From positions 6,138,001 to 6,202,000 of the forward strand of contig NZ_CP059724.1 of the NCBI RefSeq assembly GCF_022369515.1: a stretch of 64,000 nucleotides of DNA. Reading direction: 5' to 3'. Positions 35,942 through 44,952 of the stretch are shown here, piece by piece. Below the pieces are notes generated by a model. It was not told the origin of the DNA, ran no database searches, and saw nothing but the letters and a program-made list of their open reading frames with translations. Position 1 is the first letter of the stretch. Each line of letters begins with the position of its first letter. The translations under genes were made by a program, and so were the position numbers. The DNA comes from Paenibacillus sp. 19GGS1-52 (GTDB lineage Bacteria > Bacillota > Bacilli > Paenibacillales > Paenibacillaceae).

Positions 35942-38635
35942 TTAGATGGTCAGCCTCATTAAATCCATGATCTGCTCGTTATTCATTTCCGTAATCCAGC
36001 TCTCCTGGATATCCGGTACAATCTCACTGGACAGCTTCATCTTATCTTCAATCATCAGGTCGATCTTCTCCTCGACCGTTCCCTGCGTGATGAACTTGTG
36101 CACAATGACATTCTTCTGCTGCCCGATGCGGAAAGCGCGGTCCGTGGCCTGATTCTCAACAGCGGGGTTCCACCAGCGGTCGAAATGGATGACATGATTA
36201 GCGGAGGTCAGATTGAGTCCAACCCCACCCGCTTTGATGGACAGCACCATAAACGGCACATATTCCTTCCCTTGAAATTCAGCGACAAGCTCCTTGCGCT
36301 TGCTTACCGCTGTCCCTCCATGCAGCACCAGTCCCTTATGCTGAAAGATCTGTTCCAGAAACGTCCGCAGTGATTCTGTAATTTCCTTAAACTGCGTAAA
36401 AATAATCACCCGTTCCCGCTTCTCATAGATCGTTTCGCAAATTTCCCGCAGCCTGGCGTATTTCCCGCTTTCTTCCTCGGCGTAAACCTGCTGGCCCAAA
36501 TACTGGTCCGGATGATTGCAGATTTGTTTGAATTTCATGAGCGTGGCCAGCACAAGCCCTTTGCGCTGGATGTCTTCCTCAGTCGACTCTATCTTCTTCT
36601 TCAGATCCATTACAAGCTTATTGTACAATACGACTTGTTTTTTAGTCAGCGTCGCATAGGTTTTCATTTCGATTTTGTCCGGCAGGTCGGTAATGATCGA
36701 TTTATCCGTCTTCAGCCTGCGCAGAATGAACGGGCTGACGACCTGCTTCAGGCGTGTATAGCCATCCACCGATTCGCGCATGCTCTTCGTGAATCGAGTG
36801 AATTCCTTGGCCGTTCCGAGCAGGCCCTTGTTCAGGAAATCGAATAGCGACCATAAATCGGACAAGCGGTTCTCAATCGGCGTACCTGTCATAGCGATCC
36901 TATAAGAAGCCTTGATCTGCTTCACCAGCTTCGTCTGCTTGGTGCCCGGATTCTTGATGGCCTGCGCCTCGTCCAGAATCAATGTATCCCAGACCCGGTT
37001 CGTGATCCACTCATATTTGGCTAACATACCGTAGGTCGTAATAAATAGCTCATTCGCTTCCAGACTTCCGTCATCCTCGGTGATTTCCTTATTCTCCGAA
37101 GGGTGATACACCCTATATTTCAACGATGGAGCGAATTTGCCCAGCTCGCTCATCCAGTTTCCGATTAGAGAGGCTGGCACAACCAGCAACGTCTTCTCTC
37201 GTTTCCGTGTGCGCATCACATTCAGCAGCGCGATGACCTGAATGGTTTTGCCGAGACCCATATCATCAGCCAGACATGCGCCAAGACCCAGCGACTTCAT
37301 CTGATGAAGCCAATTAAGGCCCCGCTCCTGATATACACGCAAGTTGGCCTGGAAATCATCACCTGCCGAGGCAAGCGCTTTGACCTCCTCCGGGTGGGTC
37401 AAGGAGTGCAGCACCGCTGCAAGCCATTGTCCATTCGTTACCTCTAGCTCAACGTTCTCCTCCGAAATATCGAGCATTGTACGCGCGTTTAGTTGCAGCC
37501 GCATCGCATCAACCAAGCTGAGTCCTGATTCATCCATTAATTCATGGGCCTGTTCATAAGCTTGAAGCGCTTGTTGTAGCCTTTTATGGTTAACCTCTAC
37601 CCATTTGCCTTTCAGGAAGGAAAGCCCTTCCTCTTCTGCCAGAAGTTTCCTTATCTCCTCAGCAGAGATGGCCTCACCGCCCAGCCATAGCTCAGCATCA
37701 AACCCTAATAACGCATCCGCATTCATATAGGAAGGCGGCTTGTCACCTACACTGACCGTTAATTTAAGGGCATTCGCTCTATTACTCCACCACTTCGGTA
37801 TACGGCAGATCACACCCGCTTCCTCATACAGCCATATCTCTCTAAGAAACGTGTACGCCTCGCCCGCCGTCAGTCCAATGGGATAGAAAATATCTCCCGA
37901 CTCTACCAGCTCTGCGATGAAGGTACTTGTCTCTGATGCTTTGTTAACTGTAGAGAGCAGCTCCAGGAGCTTCATACTATTCTCGCCGTACTCCAATAAC
38001 GCGTTCTTAAGCGGCAAATGACGTGATTTCCCTTCTGCAGACAGCAGAGCGGCATAGGTTGACATGAAGGAGAAGGGATACTCTTCGCCCTCTTTTTTAT
38101 TCTCCACCAGATGGAAATAGACTCGTCCCACCAGATGAACAGGATAATCACCCGCCCGGAATAACTCGGCAATATGCCCTTCATGCTGCTGTACTGTAAA
38201 TCCAAAAGCTTCATGCAGCCTGTTCCAGGCCTGCTCCATCCAGCCATGATCCAAATACTGCGAGCCTGCCAAATAAGGCGCATTGGCCAACAGCATCTGT
38301 ATTTCCTCATCTTCAAGCTCTGCCTTGGCTTGTCCTCGCAACACTTCAATGTCCGGATTCCGGGCCAGCTTCCTCACAAACGTGGCTGCTATATGCATGA
38401 GATAACGAAGCGAATCTGACGTTGCCTCTGTGTCTCCTATAAGCCCTAGTCTGAACCAGAATAATTCAGCATGCTGCTCATACTGCTTAAATATTTCTGT
38501 CAGTGCAACAAGGTCATTGCTATCGAGCAACTGATCACTTGCCTGCCAATCCAACTCAAACAGCCCACCTGGGTGAAGGATCGCCATGAGCTGTTTATTG
38601 CGGCTATCGCCCCGCCCTTCCGTATCCGTGATCAT
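35942..38635 (-). CDS. SNF2-family DNA-dependent ATPase/helicase
   Basis: An 897-residue protein. The N-terminal 400 residues are a bacterial SNF2-associated region. The motor domain holds LADDMGLGKTIQV (Walker A) near residue 455, LILDEAQAIKNP (DEAQ box) near 555, TGTPIENRLSDLWSL near 585, and in the second lobe GVGLNLTSANHVIHFDRWWNPAVENQATDRAFRIGQ near 815. Such proteins translocate on double-stranded DNA. It precedes the SWIM protein gene. The ATG at 38635 has only a weak ribosome-binding site. No promoter was identified in the 100-base gap upstream. Confidence 0.94.
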   Translation of the reverse strand: MITDTEGRGDSRNKQLMAILHPGGLFELDWQASDQLLDSNDLVALTEIFKQYEQHAELFWFRLGLIGDTEATSDSLRYLMHIAATFVRKLARNPDIEVLRGQAKAELEDEEIQMLLANAPYLAGSQYLDHGWMEQAWNRLHEAFGFTVQQHEGHIAELFRAGDYPVHLVGRVYFHLVENKKEGEEYPFSFMSTYAALLSAEGKSRHLPLKNALLEYGENSMKLLELLSTVNKASETSTFIAELVESGDIFYPIGLTAGEAYTFLREIWLYEEAGVICRIPKWWSNRANALKLTVSVGDKPPSYMNADALLGFDAELWLGGEAISAEEIRKLLAEEEGLSFLKGKWVEVNHKRLQQALQAYEQAHELMDESGLSLVDAMRLQLNARTMLDISEENVELEVTNGQWLAAVLHSLTHPEEVKALASAGDDFQANLRVYQERGLNWLHQMKSLGLGACLADDMGLGKTIQVIALLNVMRTRKREKTLLVVPASLIGNWMSELGKFAPSLKYRVYHPSENKEITEDDGSLEANELFITTYGMLAKYEWITNRVWDTLILDEAQAIKNPGTKQTKLVKQIKASYRIAMTGTPIENRLSDLWSLFDFLNKGLLGTAKEFTRFTKSMRESVDGYTRLKQVVSPFILRRLKTDKSIITDLPDKIEMKTYATLTKKQVVLYNKLVMDLKKKIESTEEDIQRKGLVLATLMKFKQICNHPDQYLGQQVYAEEESGKYARLREICETIYEKRERVIIFTQFKEITESLRTFLEQIFQHKGLVLHGGTAVSKRKELVAEFQGKEYVPFMVLSIKAGGVGLNLTSANHVIHFDRWWNPAVENQATDRAFRIGQQKNVIVHKFITQGTVEEKIDLMIEDKMKLSSEIVPDIQESWITEMNNEQIMDLMRLTI

Positions 38636-38735
38636 CTAGCATCCACTCCATGTATACGTATAGTATGCTCATTGAATTATTAGCTTCATTAAATTATTAA
38701 CTTCAATTATAGCATACCGTCCTCATTCAAATCCC

Positions 38736-39635
38736 TCATACATACCAATCTGGAATAACTCTCTTAAACCCGTCATAATCCGCAAGGGCCACTTTACAGC
38801 GCTCCCTCATGCCTTCGATGTCAACTGCGCCATACGGGATCGCCCATACAATGGAGAACAGCGAGGAATAGGCCACATAAAGTGCCATTCTTGCCCAAAA
38901 TTCCTTAGGCGGTTCCCCCTCGAAATAGCCATGAATTCTCCCTCTGGCAAAAGGAATACTCCGCTCTCTATCGAAGGCCTGCAGCTTATAGAACTCTTCC
39001 ACATAGTCGCCGCTGTCGCAGCGGTTGAAATCAATGACGCCAATTTGATCTTGAGGGGTATAGATTAAATTACCAATATGGAAATCTCCGTGCTGATAGA
39101 CCTTTTCGACATTGCTGAGCAGGCCAATATTCCCTCTAATAAAGGTAAGTGCGGTTTCATCCCCCTCTACACGATAGGGGCCGTTTTCATAATTTTTGAC
39201 CCTGGCGAGGATTTTGGCCTGCATGTTAGCTTCCCAGTTGGACAGGTTGTTGAGATTCGGAATGGAGTGTATCTTCTTCTGCGCCTTTGCGGACTGAACA
39301 CCTAACTGATATTGCTCTGCTTCAGACAACAACAAGATACGCTCCTCCAAGGGATGCCCTTCCACCCACGTGAGTAGCATATAAGTATTCTGTCCATCAT
39401 TACATACTCCAAAATCAATCACCCGTGACATAGGAAAATCGAGCTGATTCACCCGTTCAATAAGCTCGTATTCAGCCTGCTTGCGCTCAAAGGCCTCGCG
39501 ACTCGACAGCCGCAACAGCAGCTTCTGGCCCTCCCCAGCCTCGACATAGTATTTCTTATCACTCGACCAGCCTTTAAGCACCGGCTCGATCCTCGTCCAC
39601 GCTTCACTATTCGGAATTCCGGTTATAGCGTCCAT
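38736..39635 (-). CDS. Aminoglycoside phosphotransferase-family kinase
   Basis: A 299-residue APH/choline-kinase-fold protein. Catalytic motifs are HGDFHIGNLIY near residue 183 (Brenner-type loop) and IGVIDFNRCDSGD near 200 (the metal-binding Asp). LLTWVEGHPLEE near 95 is the hinge. Members phosphorylate aminoglycosides, choline, sugars and other small molecules; no resistance-type specificity can be inferred. Single gene; similar proteins are common in Bacillota genomes. Confidence 0.87.
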   Translation of the reverse strand: MDAITGIPNSEAWTRIEPVLKGWSSDKKYYVEAGEGQKLLLRLSSREAFERKQAEYELIERVNQLDFPMSRVIDFGVCNDGQNTYMLLTWVEGHPLEERILLLSEAEQYQLGVQSAKAQKKIHSIPNLNNLSNWEANMQAKILARVKNYENGPYRVEGDETALTFIRGNIGLLSNVEKVYQHGDFHIGNLIYTPQDQIGVIDFNRCDSGDYVEEFYKLQAFDRERSIPFARGRIHGYFEGEPPKEFWARMALYVAYSSLFSIVWAIPYGAVDIEGMRERCKVALADYDGFKRVIPDWYV

Positions 39636-39743
39636 CCGACTCCATCCTCTCTTTCGTTCACTAAGCTTGACCTATATGCAACCTTTGCCTCTCCCCACTC
39701 GTTTGAGGACTGAATCCTATTGTTGAAAGGTTGATGACATCTT

Positions 39744-40835
39744 TTGACCAAAAAATCTATAATAACTGCCGCCCTCGGTACGATGCTGGTTGCGGCTGCA
39801 GTATTTCCTAATCCGGCTGCACTAGCAGCTGATACACTAAGTAGCCAACCTATAACAACCTTCACCCTTGCGCAGAAGAATTCCACTGCCCTTATGGTTA
39901 AGGGCTATGCTACCGTTCCACTCAAGGATCTGGCTTCTAGCCTCGGCTGGCAGATTACATTAAACTCCAAAGGGTTCTATGAGCTTAAAAAAGGCACTAC
40001 AGTGTTGGCCCTCAAGCCAAATGAAGCGCAAGTTCTTCAAGGAACACAAGCAACGGTACTGCCTGTACCGGTACGCTTGGTCAATCAAAGATTATATGTT
40101 CCCGTTCGGGCTGTAACCATGCTGCTTGGTGCCGAAACTATTTGGGAATCCAGCACAAAAACAATTAAAATTGTCGCTAAGGGTAGCGAAGCAACAGCTC
40201 CACAGGTGCATTATACTTTTAATAAAGATATGGAAGGCTGGACTTCAGGCATCGCTGATCTGCCCGTTGACCATGGTCAGGCCGATTATCAGCTTAGAAG
40301 CGGAGTCGGAGTTATCCCGTTAACTGCTGCTACTGCAACCAGAGGATTTATGCTCAGCGGCATGAACCGCAGCGATGATCTGTTTATGTTCATCACCCGT
40401 ACACTAGGTTCAACCGAAGGGATTACGCCCAATACGGACTACACAATCTCTTTAAGCTTTGATATGGCTACCAGCGAAGGCGGAGAGCAGATGGGTGTCG
40501 GTGGCTCACCAGCCCAATCCGTATATGTAAAGGCAGGAATTGTGAACACAGCCCCTAAAGTAATCGCGAATGACGCCAGTTCTACAGGAACGCCACACCT
40601 GGCCCTGAACCTCGACAAGGGTGTCCAATCCGTCGGCGGCAAAGATTTGCTGTTGCTAGGAAACGTCGAAAAGCCCACACCAGAATCAGCGGGCTATGAG
40701 CTAAAACATTTTGAACAGGAATTCTCAGTGAGCAGCAATGCGAGCGGCAAGCTTTACGTTATTATAGGCACTGACTCCGGCTATGAAGGCTTGACGAGTC
40801 TATACTACACCAATATCAACATCAGCTTTCACTAA
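39744..40835 (+). CDS. Secreted copper-amine-oxidase-like stalk protein
   Basis: A 363-residue exported protein beginning at a TTG (MTKKSIITAALGTMLVAAAVF signal peptide, cleavage near LAAD). The ribosome-binding site is poor (AAAGG 13 bases upstream), and no better in-frame start was found. Residues about 45-150 are the stalk domain (VPLKDLASSLGWQITLNSKGFYELKKG, LYVPVRAVTMLLGAETIWE). The C-terminal region is a beta-rich carbohydrate-binding-like domain of unknown ligand. Its 3' end overlaps the convergent PAS-HD-GYP gene by 36 bases. Confidence 0.78.
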   Translation: MTKKSIITAALGTMLVAAAVFPNPAALAADTLSSQPITTFTLAQKNSTALMVKGYATVPLKDLASSLGWQITLNSKGFYELKKGTTVLALKPNEAQVLQGTQATVLPVPVRLVNQRLYVPVRAVTMLLGAETIWESSTKTIKIVAKGSEATAPQVHYTFNKDMEGWTSGIADLPVDHGQADYQLRSGVGVIPLTAATATRGFMLSGMNRSDDLFMFITRTLGSTEGITPNTDYTISLSFDMATSEGGEQMGVGGSPAQSVYVKAGIVNTAPKVIANDASSTGTPHLALNLDKGVQSVGGKDLLLLGNVEKPTPESAGYELKHFEQEFSVSSNASGKLYVIIGTDSGYEGLTSLYYTNINISFH

Positions 40836-41807
40836 GAATTCTTCCATAAACGACTCTACTAATTCTTCATTAAACTTAGTACCCTTTTGAGTCTGTAAAT
40901 AAGCTAACGCATCCTCATGCGTCCAAGCTTCTTTATAGGCTCTTCTGCTGATTAAAGCGTCATACACATCCACTAGGGAGACCACTTGGGCTTCAAGTGG
41001 AATTTCATTTGCTTTTAAGCGATGAGGGTAACCCGTACCATCCCAGTTCTCATGATGAAACTCGACAATGGTTTTAGATATCTGCAATTCCTGTTGGAAC
41101 AGATCGTCATCTAATTCATGAGAAATCTTGTTTAAGATATCGACACCAATCAGCGGATGGGTCTCAATAATGATTCGTTCATAGTACGTCAGCTTCCCCG
41201 GCTTGTACAATATACCTTCGGGTATCCCAGATTTACCTATGTCGTGCATAATGCTTGCATTGGTAACATGCTGCATATATTCCTCCGTCAACTGAAGATT
41301 CCATTTGCTATTGTGGACTCGAATCAGACGAGAAGTGAACTGCTGTACTCGAACAAAATGCTCTTCAATAGAAGGATCACGAATCTCGCAGGATATGGCC
41401 AAGACTCTAAATATTTCCGTTTGAATTCTTAATTTCCTTGATTCGGATACGTATATCCCCTCAGAGATATGTTCCAAGTTACGAAATACGCCGACATAAT
41501 ATTTAGTATTCTCAATCTCTATGGGGCTAATCGTACAATAAGAATGCCAGAGCGACTGATCCTTGGTAAGATTAATAAAAACACCTGACCATGATTGACC
41601 TTCTGCCAGCAATTTTTTCATACAATCATACGTTTTCAGTGGAGTATACCCAGATTTTAATATTCTTGTAGGTAAACCAATGATATCATCCCGAAGGTAA
41701 CCGGTCTCCTGTTCAAACTTTTGGTTAATATCCAATACCCTATGATCCTCATTCGTTACGACGACTGCATCTCCCAAGAGGAGAAAATAGCTGATTCCAC
41801 TTAACAT
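40800..41807 (-). CDS. PAS and HD-GYP domain phosphodiesterase
   Basis: About 335 residues, soluble. Residues 15-115 are a PAS domain (VVVTNEDHRVLDINQKFEQETGYLRDDIIGLP). The HD-GYP domain follows, with SIMHDIGKSGIP near 188 (the HD pair) and VEFHHENWDGTGYPHRL near 247 (the GYP signature), plus VVSLVDVYDALISRRAYKEAW. Such proteins degrade cyclic-di-GMP or related dinucleotides. The frame opens at GTG 41813; the ATG at 41807 has better spacing from AAGGTAGG. It is convergent with and overlaps the stalk-protein gene. Confidence 0.9.
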   Translation of the reverse strand: MLSGISYFLLLGDAVVVTNEDHRVLDINQKFEQETGYLRDDIIGLPTRILKSGYTPLKTYDCMKKLLAEGQSWSGVFINLTKDQSLWHSYCTISPIEIENTKYYVGVFRNLEHISEGIYVSESRKLRIQTEIFRVLAISCEIRDPSIEEHFVRVQQFTSRLIRVHNSKWNLQLTEEYMQHVTNASIMHDIGKSGIPEGILYKPGKLTYYERIIIETHPLIGVDILNKISHELDDDLFQQELQISKTIVEFHHENWDGTGYPHRLKANEIPLEAQVVSLVDVYDALISRRAYKEAWTHEDALAYLQTQKGTKFNEELVESFMEEFLVKADVDIGVV

Positions 41808-41875
41808 AGACACCTACCTTAATAAACATATAGACTATGGTATGATACCTAAATTATTGTAGATATACCAGTAAA

Positions 41876-42352
41876 CTAATTATATGACATCCACAATGTA
41901 TTTCCAACTACCTCAAACCCCTGCTTGTACCAAAAATTCTTGGATCTTCCTAAACTGTATACATACATTTTCTGTTTGGGATGTTGTTCTTTGAGCCAGT
42001 CTATGAAATAGGCAGCATAACCCTGGCGTTCAAATTCTTTTAGAACATCCAAAGCTTCGATAAATATAATATTTGTTTTATTCTTAATATCAATATAGAA
42101 ATCCTTCTCTAGATGTTTCTCATCCGGAGTGAAATAATCCTGTTCCGCTTTATGAATTAATGACTTCCCGCTAGCGTATTCCCAAATCACGGCATACCCT
42201 ACCATCGTATCTTCAGCTTCAATTGCATATATTTCTTCAGGCAGCTCCGAAAGATCCTTTTCACTTAATTCTCTGGCATGATACCCGGATTTCAACTCAC
42301 TCAATTGTGCTTTCATTTCTTGATCGAAGCGTTTGGTCGTAATTGTAGTCAT
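41876..42352 (-). CDS. GNAT-family N-acetyltransferase
   Basis: A 158-residue acetyltransferase-like protein. The core includes TNIIFIEALDVLKEFERQGYAAYFIDWL near 95-120, with the RQGYAAYF acetyl-CoA-binding stretch, and FWYKQGFEVVGNTLWMSYN at the C-terminus. The substrate is unknown. ATG 42352 follows AAAGGGAG. It is a separate gene from the glycosidase upstream. Confidence 0.75.
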   Translation of the reverse strand: MTTITTKRFDQEMKAQLSELKSGYHARELSEKDLSELPEEIYAIEAEDTMVGYAVIWEYASGKSLIHKAEQDYFTPDEKHLEKDFYIDIKNKTNIIFIEALDVLKEFERQGYAAYFIDWLKEQHPKQKMYVYSLGRSKNFWYKQGFEVVGNTLWMSYN

Positions 42353-42440
42353 TATTTATCTCCCTTTGCTTTATTACATCCTCCGAATACGATACAGCAT
42401 TCAGTGGCTTCTGGGTACTTATTATTCACCGGAGGCAGCA

Positions 42441-42486
42441 CAATAGCCGCCCTTTGTGTAAATGAACACAACTGGCGGCTATTGTT
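42441..42486 (-). terminator. Long hairpin after the GH35 gene
   Basis: ACAATAGCCGCC pairs with GGCGGCTATTGT, with an inner TTGTGT/ACACAA stem. It starts just beyond the GH35 stop. No T-tract is present, so it may block RNA decay rather than end transcription. Confidence 0.5.
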
Positions 42487-42497
42487 CAAACTACTAA

Positions 42498-44858
42498 TTA
42501 TCTTGAAATCACACTCGTTAGCGCTACTCGATAAACCGTTTCAGCCGTTATACTGTGGAACATAGCTATCTGTTCTCCCTCAAAATGTTGCTCCATCGCC
42601 ATACCCGCATCAGCTACCACACTCATGACACCTTTGCGCAGCGGAGTTGTTTCCAGTACGATTTCACCCTGCTGCAGCACCTCCCGAAACCGGGATAGAC
42701 CGATCTCCCAAGGCTGTCCGTTATAGAAATGGTCATGAAATAATTGTCCTCCCGCGAAGGCGTAACCTACATTACCTGTGTAATCGATCTTGAGAATAAC
42801 TTCCTCCATGTCTTCCAAAATATTTCTATCAAAGTCGAGTGTGATTTTGTGATCATGAATACGGCCCTGCTTCAATTCAAGTTCCTGCTTGGGAACATGA
42901 ACATGATAGCTGCTGAACATGCCGTCTTGACTGTGCTCCACGGAACATGCAGTGGATGCCGCAGTCCATGCTGGCACAGACTCCATTCCATCCGTATATT
43001 CCCTAAATGAGAAATCATTAAGTCCAGCACTGAATAGTTCAACTCCAGTACTTGTTCCGACGAGCGGGGCTTCCGAGAAAAGAATCCGTGTTGCGCCGTC
43101 GGTCTCCAATTCCCATAGGGTGGCGGCTTCCCTGAAGGTCATTACATAGAGGCGAACCTCCATGCCTGCCGTTTGCTTAATGCGGATTAGCGCGGAGCGG
43201 TCATGCGGTATACTCACACAGTATCCACCGTCCTCTTCTCTATCCAATTCCCCTGTATCCGTCTCTATGGCAGCTATACCTTGCGCAGCCAACAGGAATT
43301 CTCCGTCAATCCCTTCCGGCATCCGGAAGAAATAGGTGATCTGACTAGCAGACTCCATGACAGTAACTGGTTGAGCGGTGGCATAACGAAGGTTCAAGCT
43401 ACCCATTGTGAAGTTAAAGGGAAACAAGATTGAAGCATTCTTAGAGATGGTCATGGATTGCTTCTGTGGAAATTTGATAATCTCATCCGTAAGCTCAATG
43501 ACGAAACGGACATCTTCATGGGTATCCATTTCCACGTGATCCTGATAGTTGTTAATGAACACAAAACCGGATTTCCCATCCGTACGTACCGCATAACGCA
43601 AGGTTTCTGTGTTCTCCGGGGTAATATTCACCGCGCTCTCAGGCAGCACAGTCGCCAGCGGAGCAAGACGTGCACCGAACTGTCGCAGAAAATAATGCAA
43701 GGGACGCAGCAAGCCGTTCGATGCTCTAATCTGACCAAACTCTCCAATAGGAGCTTGGAAATCATAGGTGATACGTGGTGTTGTACTTTCATTGAGGTAA
43801 GCTAATGCGCCTACCGGATTTGTACCTCCGTGGAACATATAGTAACCAATAAAATTGCAGCCCCCGCCGATTTTCATCAGACTCATCGCGGCTACACTTT
43901 CCGGCTCCACCTGAAAGCGGGACAGATACCAGGTCTGCATCCCGCCACCCATTTCACAACAGGCAAAGGGGTATTTGGTTCTAGGGTACGGTGGAGCGAA
44001 ATCTCCCGTACAAGCTACATCATCATGATAACTGACAAAAAGGTACTCTTGCGTCGGCTGCTGCTGCAGACTTTGCTCAGTAATACTCCAAGGGGTATAG
44101 GCGTAGCCGCCATACAATGGCAGCACCTCATCCTCCAGAAATGGCGCATCGCCCCAGCCTGTACTCGTGTAGAACGGGGCAATCATACCGGCATCTTCAG
44201 CGTATTGCTTGAGTAGACGCATATGCTCCGACCCTCCGCTGCCTCCACTCAGGTACTCGTCGCCTTGCTTCGCAGTCAGCTCCCATAAAGCGGCTGCAGC
44301 ATTGAACTCGTTCTCCAGCTGAATGCCAATAACAGGTCCACCATCCTTGAACATCTGGCCTGTAGCTTGCTTACCGATCTCTTCGTACAGGCGACGCACA
44401 TAATGAAGATAACCCGCGTCATTGGAACGGACATCGAATGAACGGCCGAATAGCCAATCCGGAAGCCCACCGTTACGAACCTCCCCATGACAAAATGGGC
44501 CCACGCGCAGAATGACATAAAGTCCATTACGAGCGCACAGCTCAACGAACCTGCGCAAGTTGCGATTTCCTTGCCAGTTGAACTCTGCCTCGATCTCCTC
44601 ATGATGGTTCCAGAAGATATAGGTAGCCATAATATTAATTCCCGACATTTTCATTTTCTTGATTTCCGTCTCCCAATCCGCTTCTGGGTATCGGGAATAA
44701 TGGAATTCGCCGCACATAGCGAAGTAAGGTTGTCCATTTAGCTCCATGTAATAATTAGTAAAGCTAAAGTGATCTCCCTGGGGATTACTTCCACCCAGTC
44801 TTAATGACGCGGGATAAATGTCTTTAGGTGAACTGCCTGCATGAATGGAATATTCCAT
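42498..44858 (-). CDS. Glycoside hydrolase family 35 beta-galactosidase
   Basis: A 786-residue cytosolic enzyme. The catalytic barrel begins with YYMELNGQPYFAMCGEFHYSRYPEADWETEIKKMKMSGINIMATYIFWNHHE, the GH35 N-terminal signature; the acid/base Glu is in GPVIGIQLENEFNA near 185 and the nucleophile Glu is probably in FACCEMGGGMQTW near 300. Several beta domains follow, two of them galactose-binding-like. It removes terminal beta-galactose from oligosaccharides. It is the last gene of the second glycan locus, 94 bases after the binding-protein gene and past a terminator hairpin. Confidence 0.93.
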   Translation of the reverse strand: MEYSIHAGSSPKDIYPASLRLGGSNPQGDHFSFTNYYMELNGQPYFAMCGEFHYSRYPEADWETEIKKMKMSGINIMATYIFWNHHEEIEAEFNWQGNRNLRRFVELCARNGLYVILRVGPFCHGEVRNGGLPDWLFGRSFDVRSNDAGYLHYVRRLYEEIGKQATGQMFKDGGPVIGIQLENEFNAAAALWELTAKQGDEYLSGGSGGSEHMRLLKQYAEDAGMIAPFYTSTGWGDAPFLEDEVLPLYGGYAYTPWSITEQSLQQQPTQEYLFVSYHDDVACTGDFAPPYPRTKYPFACCEMGGGMQTWYLSRFQVEPESVAAMSLMKIGGGCNFIGYYMFHGGTNPVGALAYLNESTTPRITYDFQAPIGEFGQIRASNGLLRPLHYFLRQFGARLAPLATVLPESAVNITPENTETLRYAVRTDGKSGFVFINNYQDHVEMDTHEDVRFVIELTDEIIKFPQKQSMTISKNASILFPFNFTMGSLNLRYATAQPVTVMESASQITYFFRMPEGIDGEFLLAAQGIAAIETDTGELDREEDGGYCVSIPHDRSALIRIKQTAGMEVRLYVMTFREAATLWELETDGATRILFSEAPLVGTSTGVELFSAGLNDFSFREYTDGMESVPAWTAASTACSVEHSQDGMFSSYHVHVPKQELELKQGRIHDHKITLDFDRNILEDMEEVILKIDYTGNVGYAFAGGQLFHDHFYNGQPWEIGLSRFREVLQQGEIVLETTPLRKGVMSVVADAGMAMEQHFEGEQIAMFHSITAETVYRVALTSVISR

Positions 44859-44891
44859 GTCCGATGCTCCTTTTCGATCAAATTAAAAACA

Positions 44892-44932
44892 AGAAGAGCT
44901 GCCCCAAAGTCATCCTTTGGAACAGCTCTTGA
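44892..44932 (-). terminator. Terminator between binding-protein and GH35 genes
   Basis: AAGAGCTG pairs with CAGCTCTT, with an inner CCAAAG/CTTTGG stem; the minus strand ends CTTGTTTTT. It sits inside the operon and could attenuate GH35 relative to the transporter genes. Confidence 0.8.
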
Positions 44933-44952
44933 GCTCGTGAGTAGGTAACCTT

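Noticed and set aside
32218-38635. Helicase, PLD and SNF2 genes considered as a known defence system such as DISARM, BREX or type I restriction
   Set aside because: No methyltransferase, PglZ, DUF1998 or restriction subunits; only a general defence or repair idea remains.
38736-39635. Aminoglycoside resistance gene
   Set aside because: Only the general APH fold is visible; such proteins are widespread with unknown substrates, so resistance is not claimed.
39730-39744. Upstream ATG in GATGACATC as the start of the stalk-protein gene
   Set aside because: It is in another reading frame from the signal peptide; the TTG at 39744 is the only frame-consistent start.
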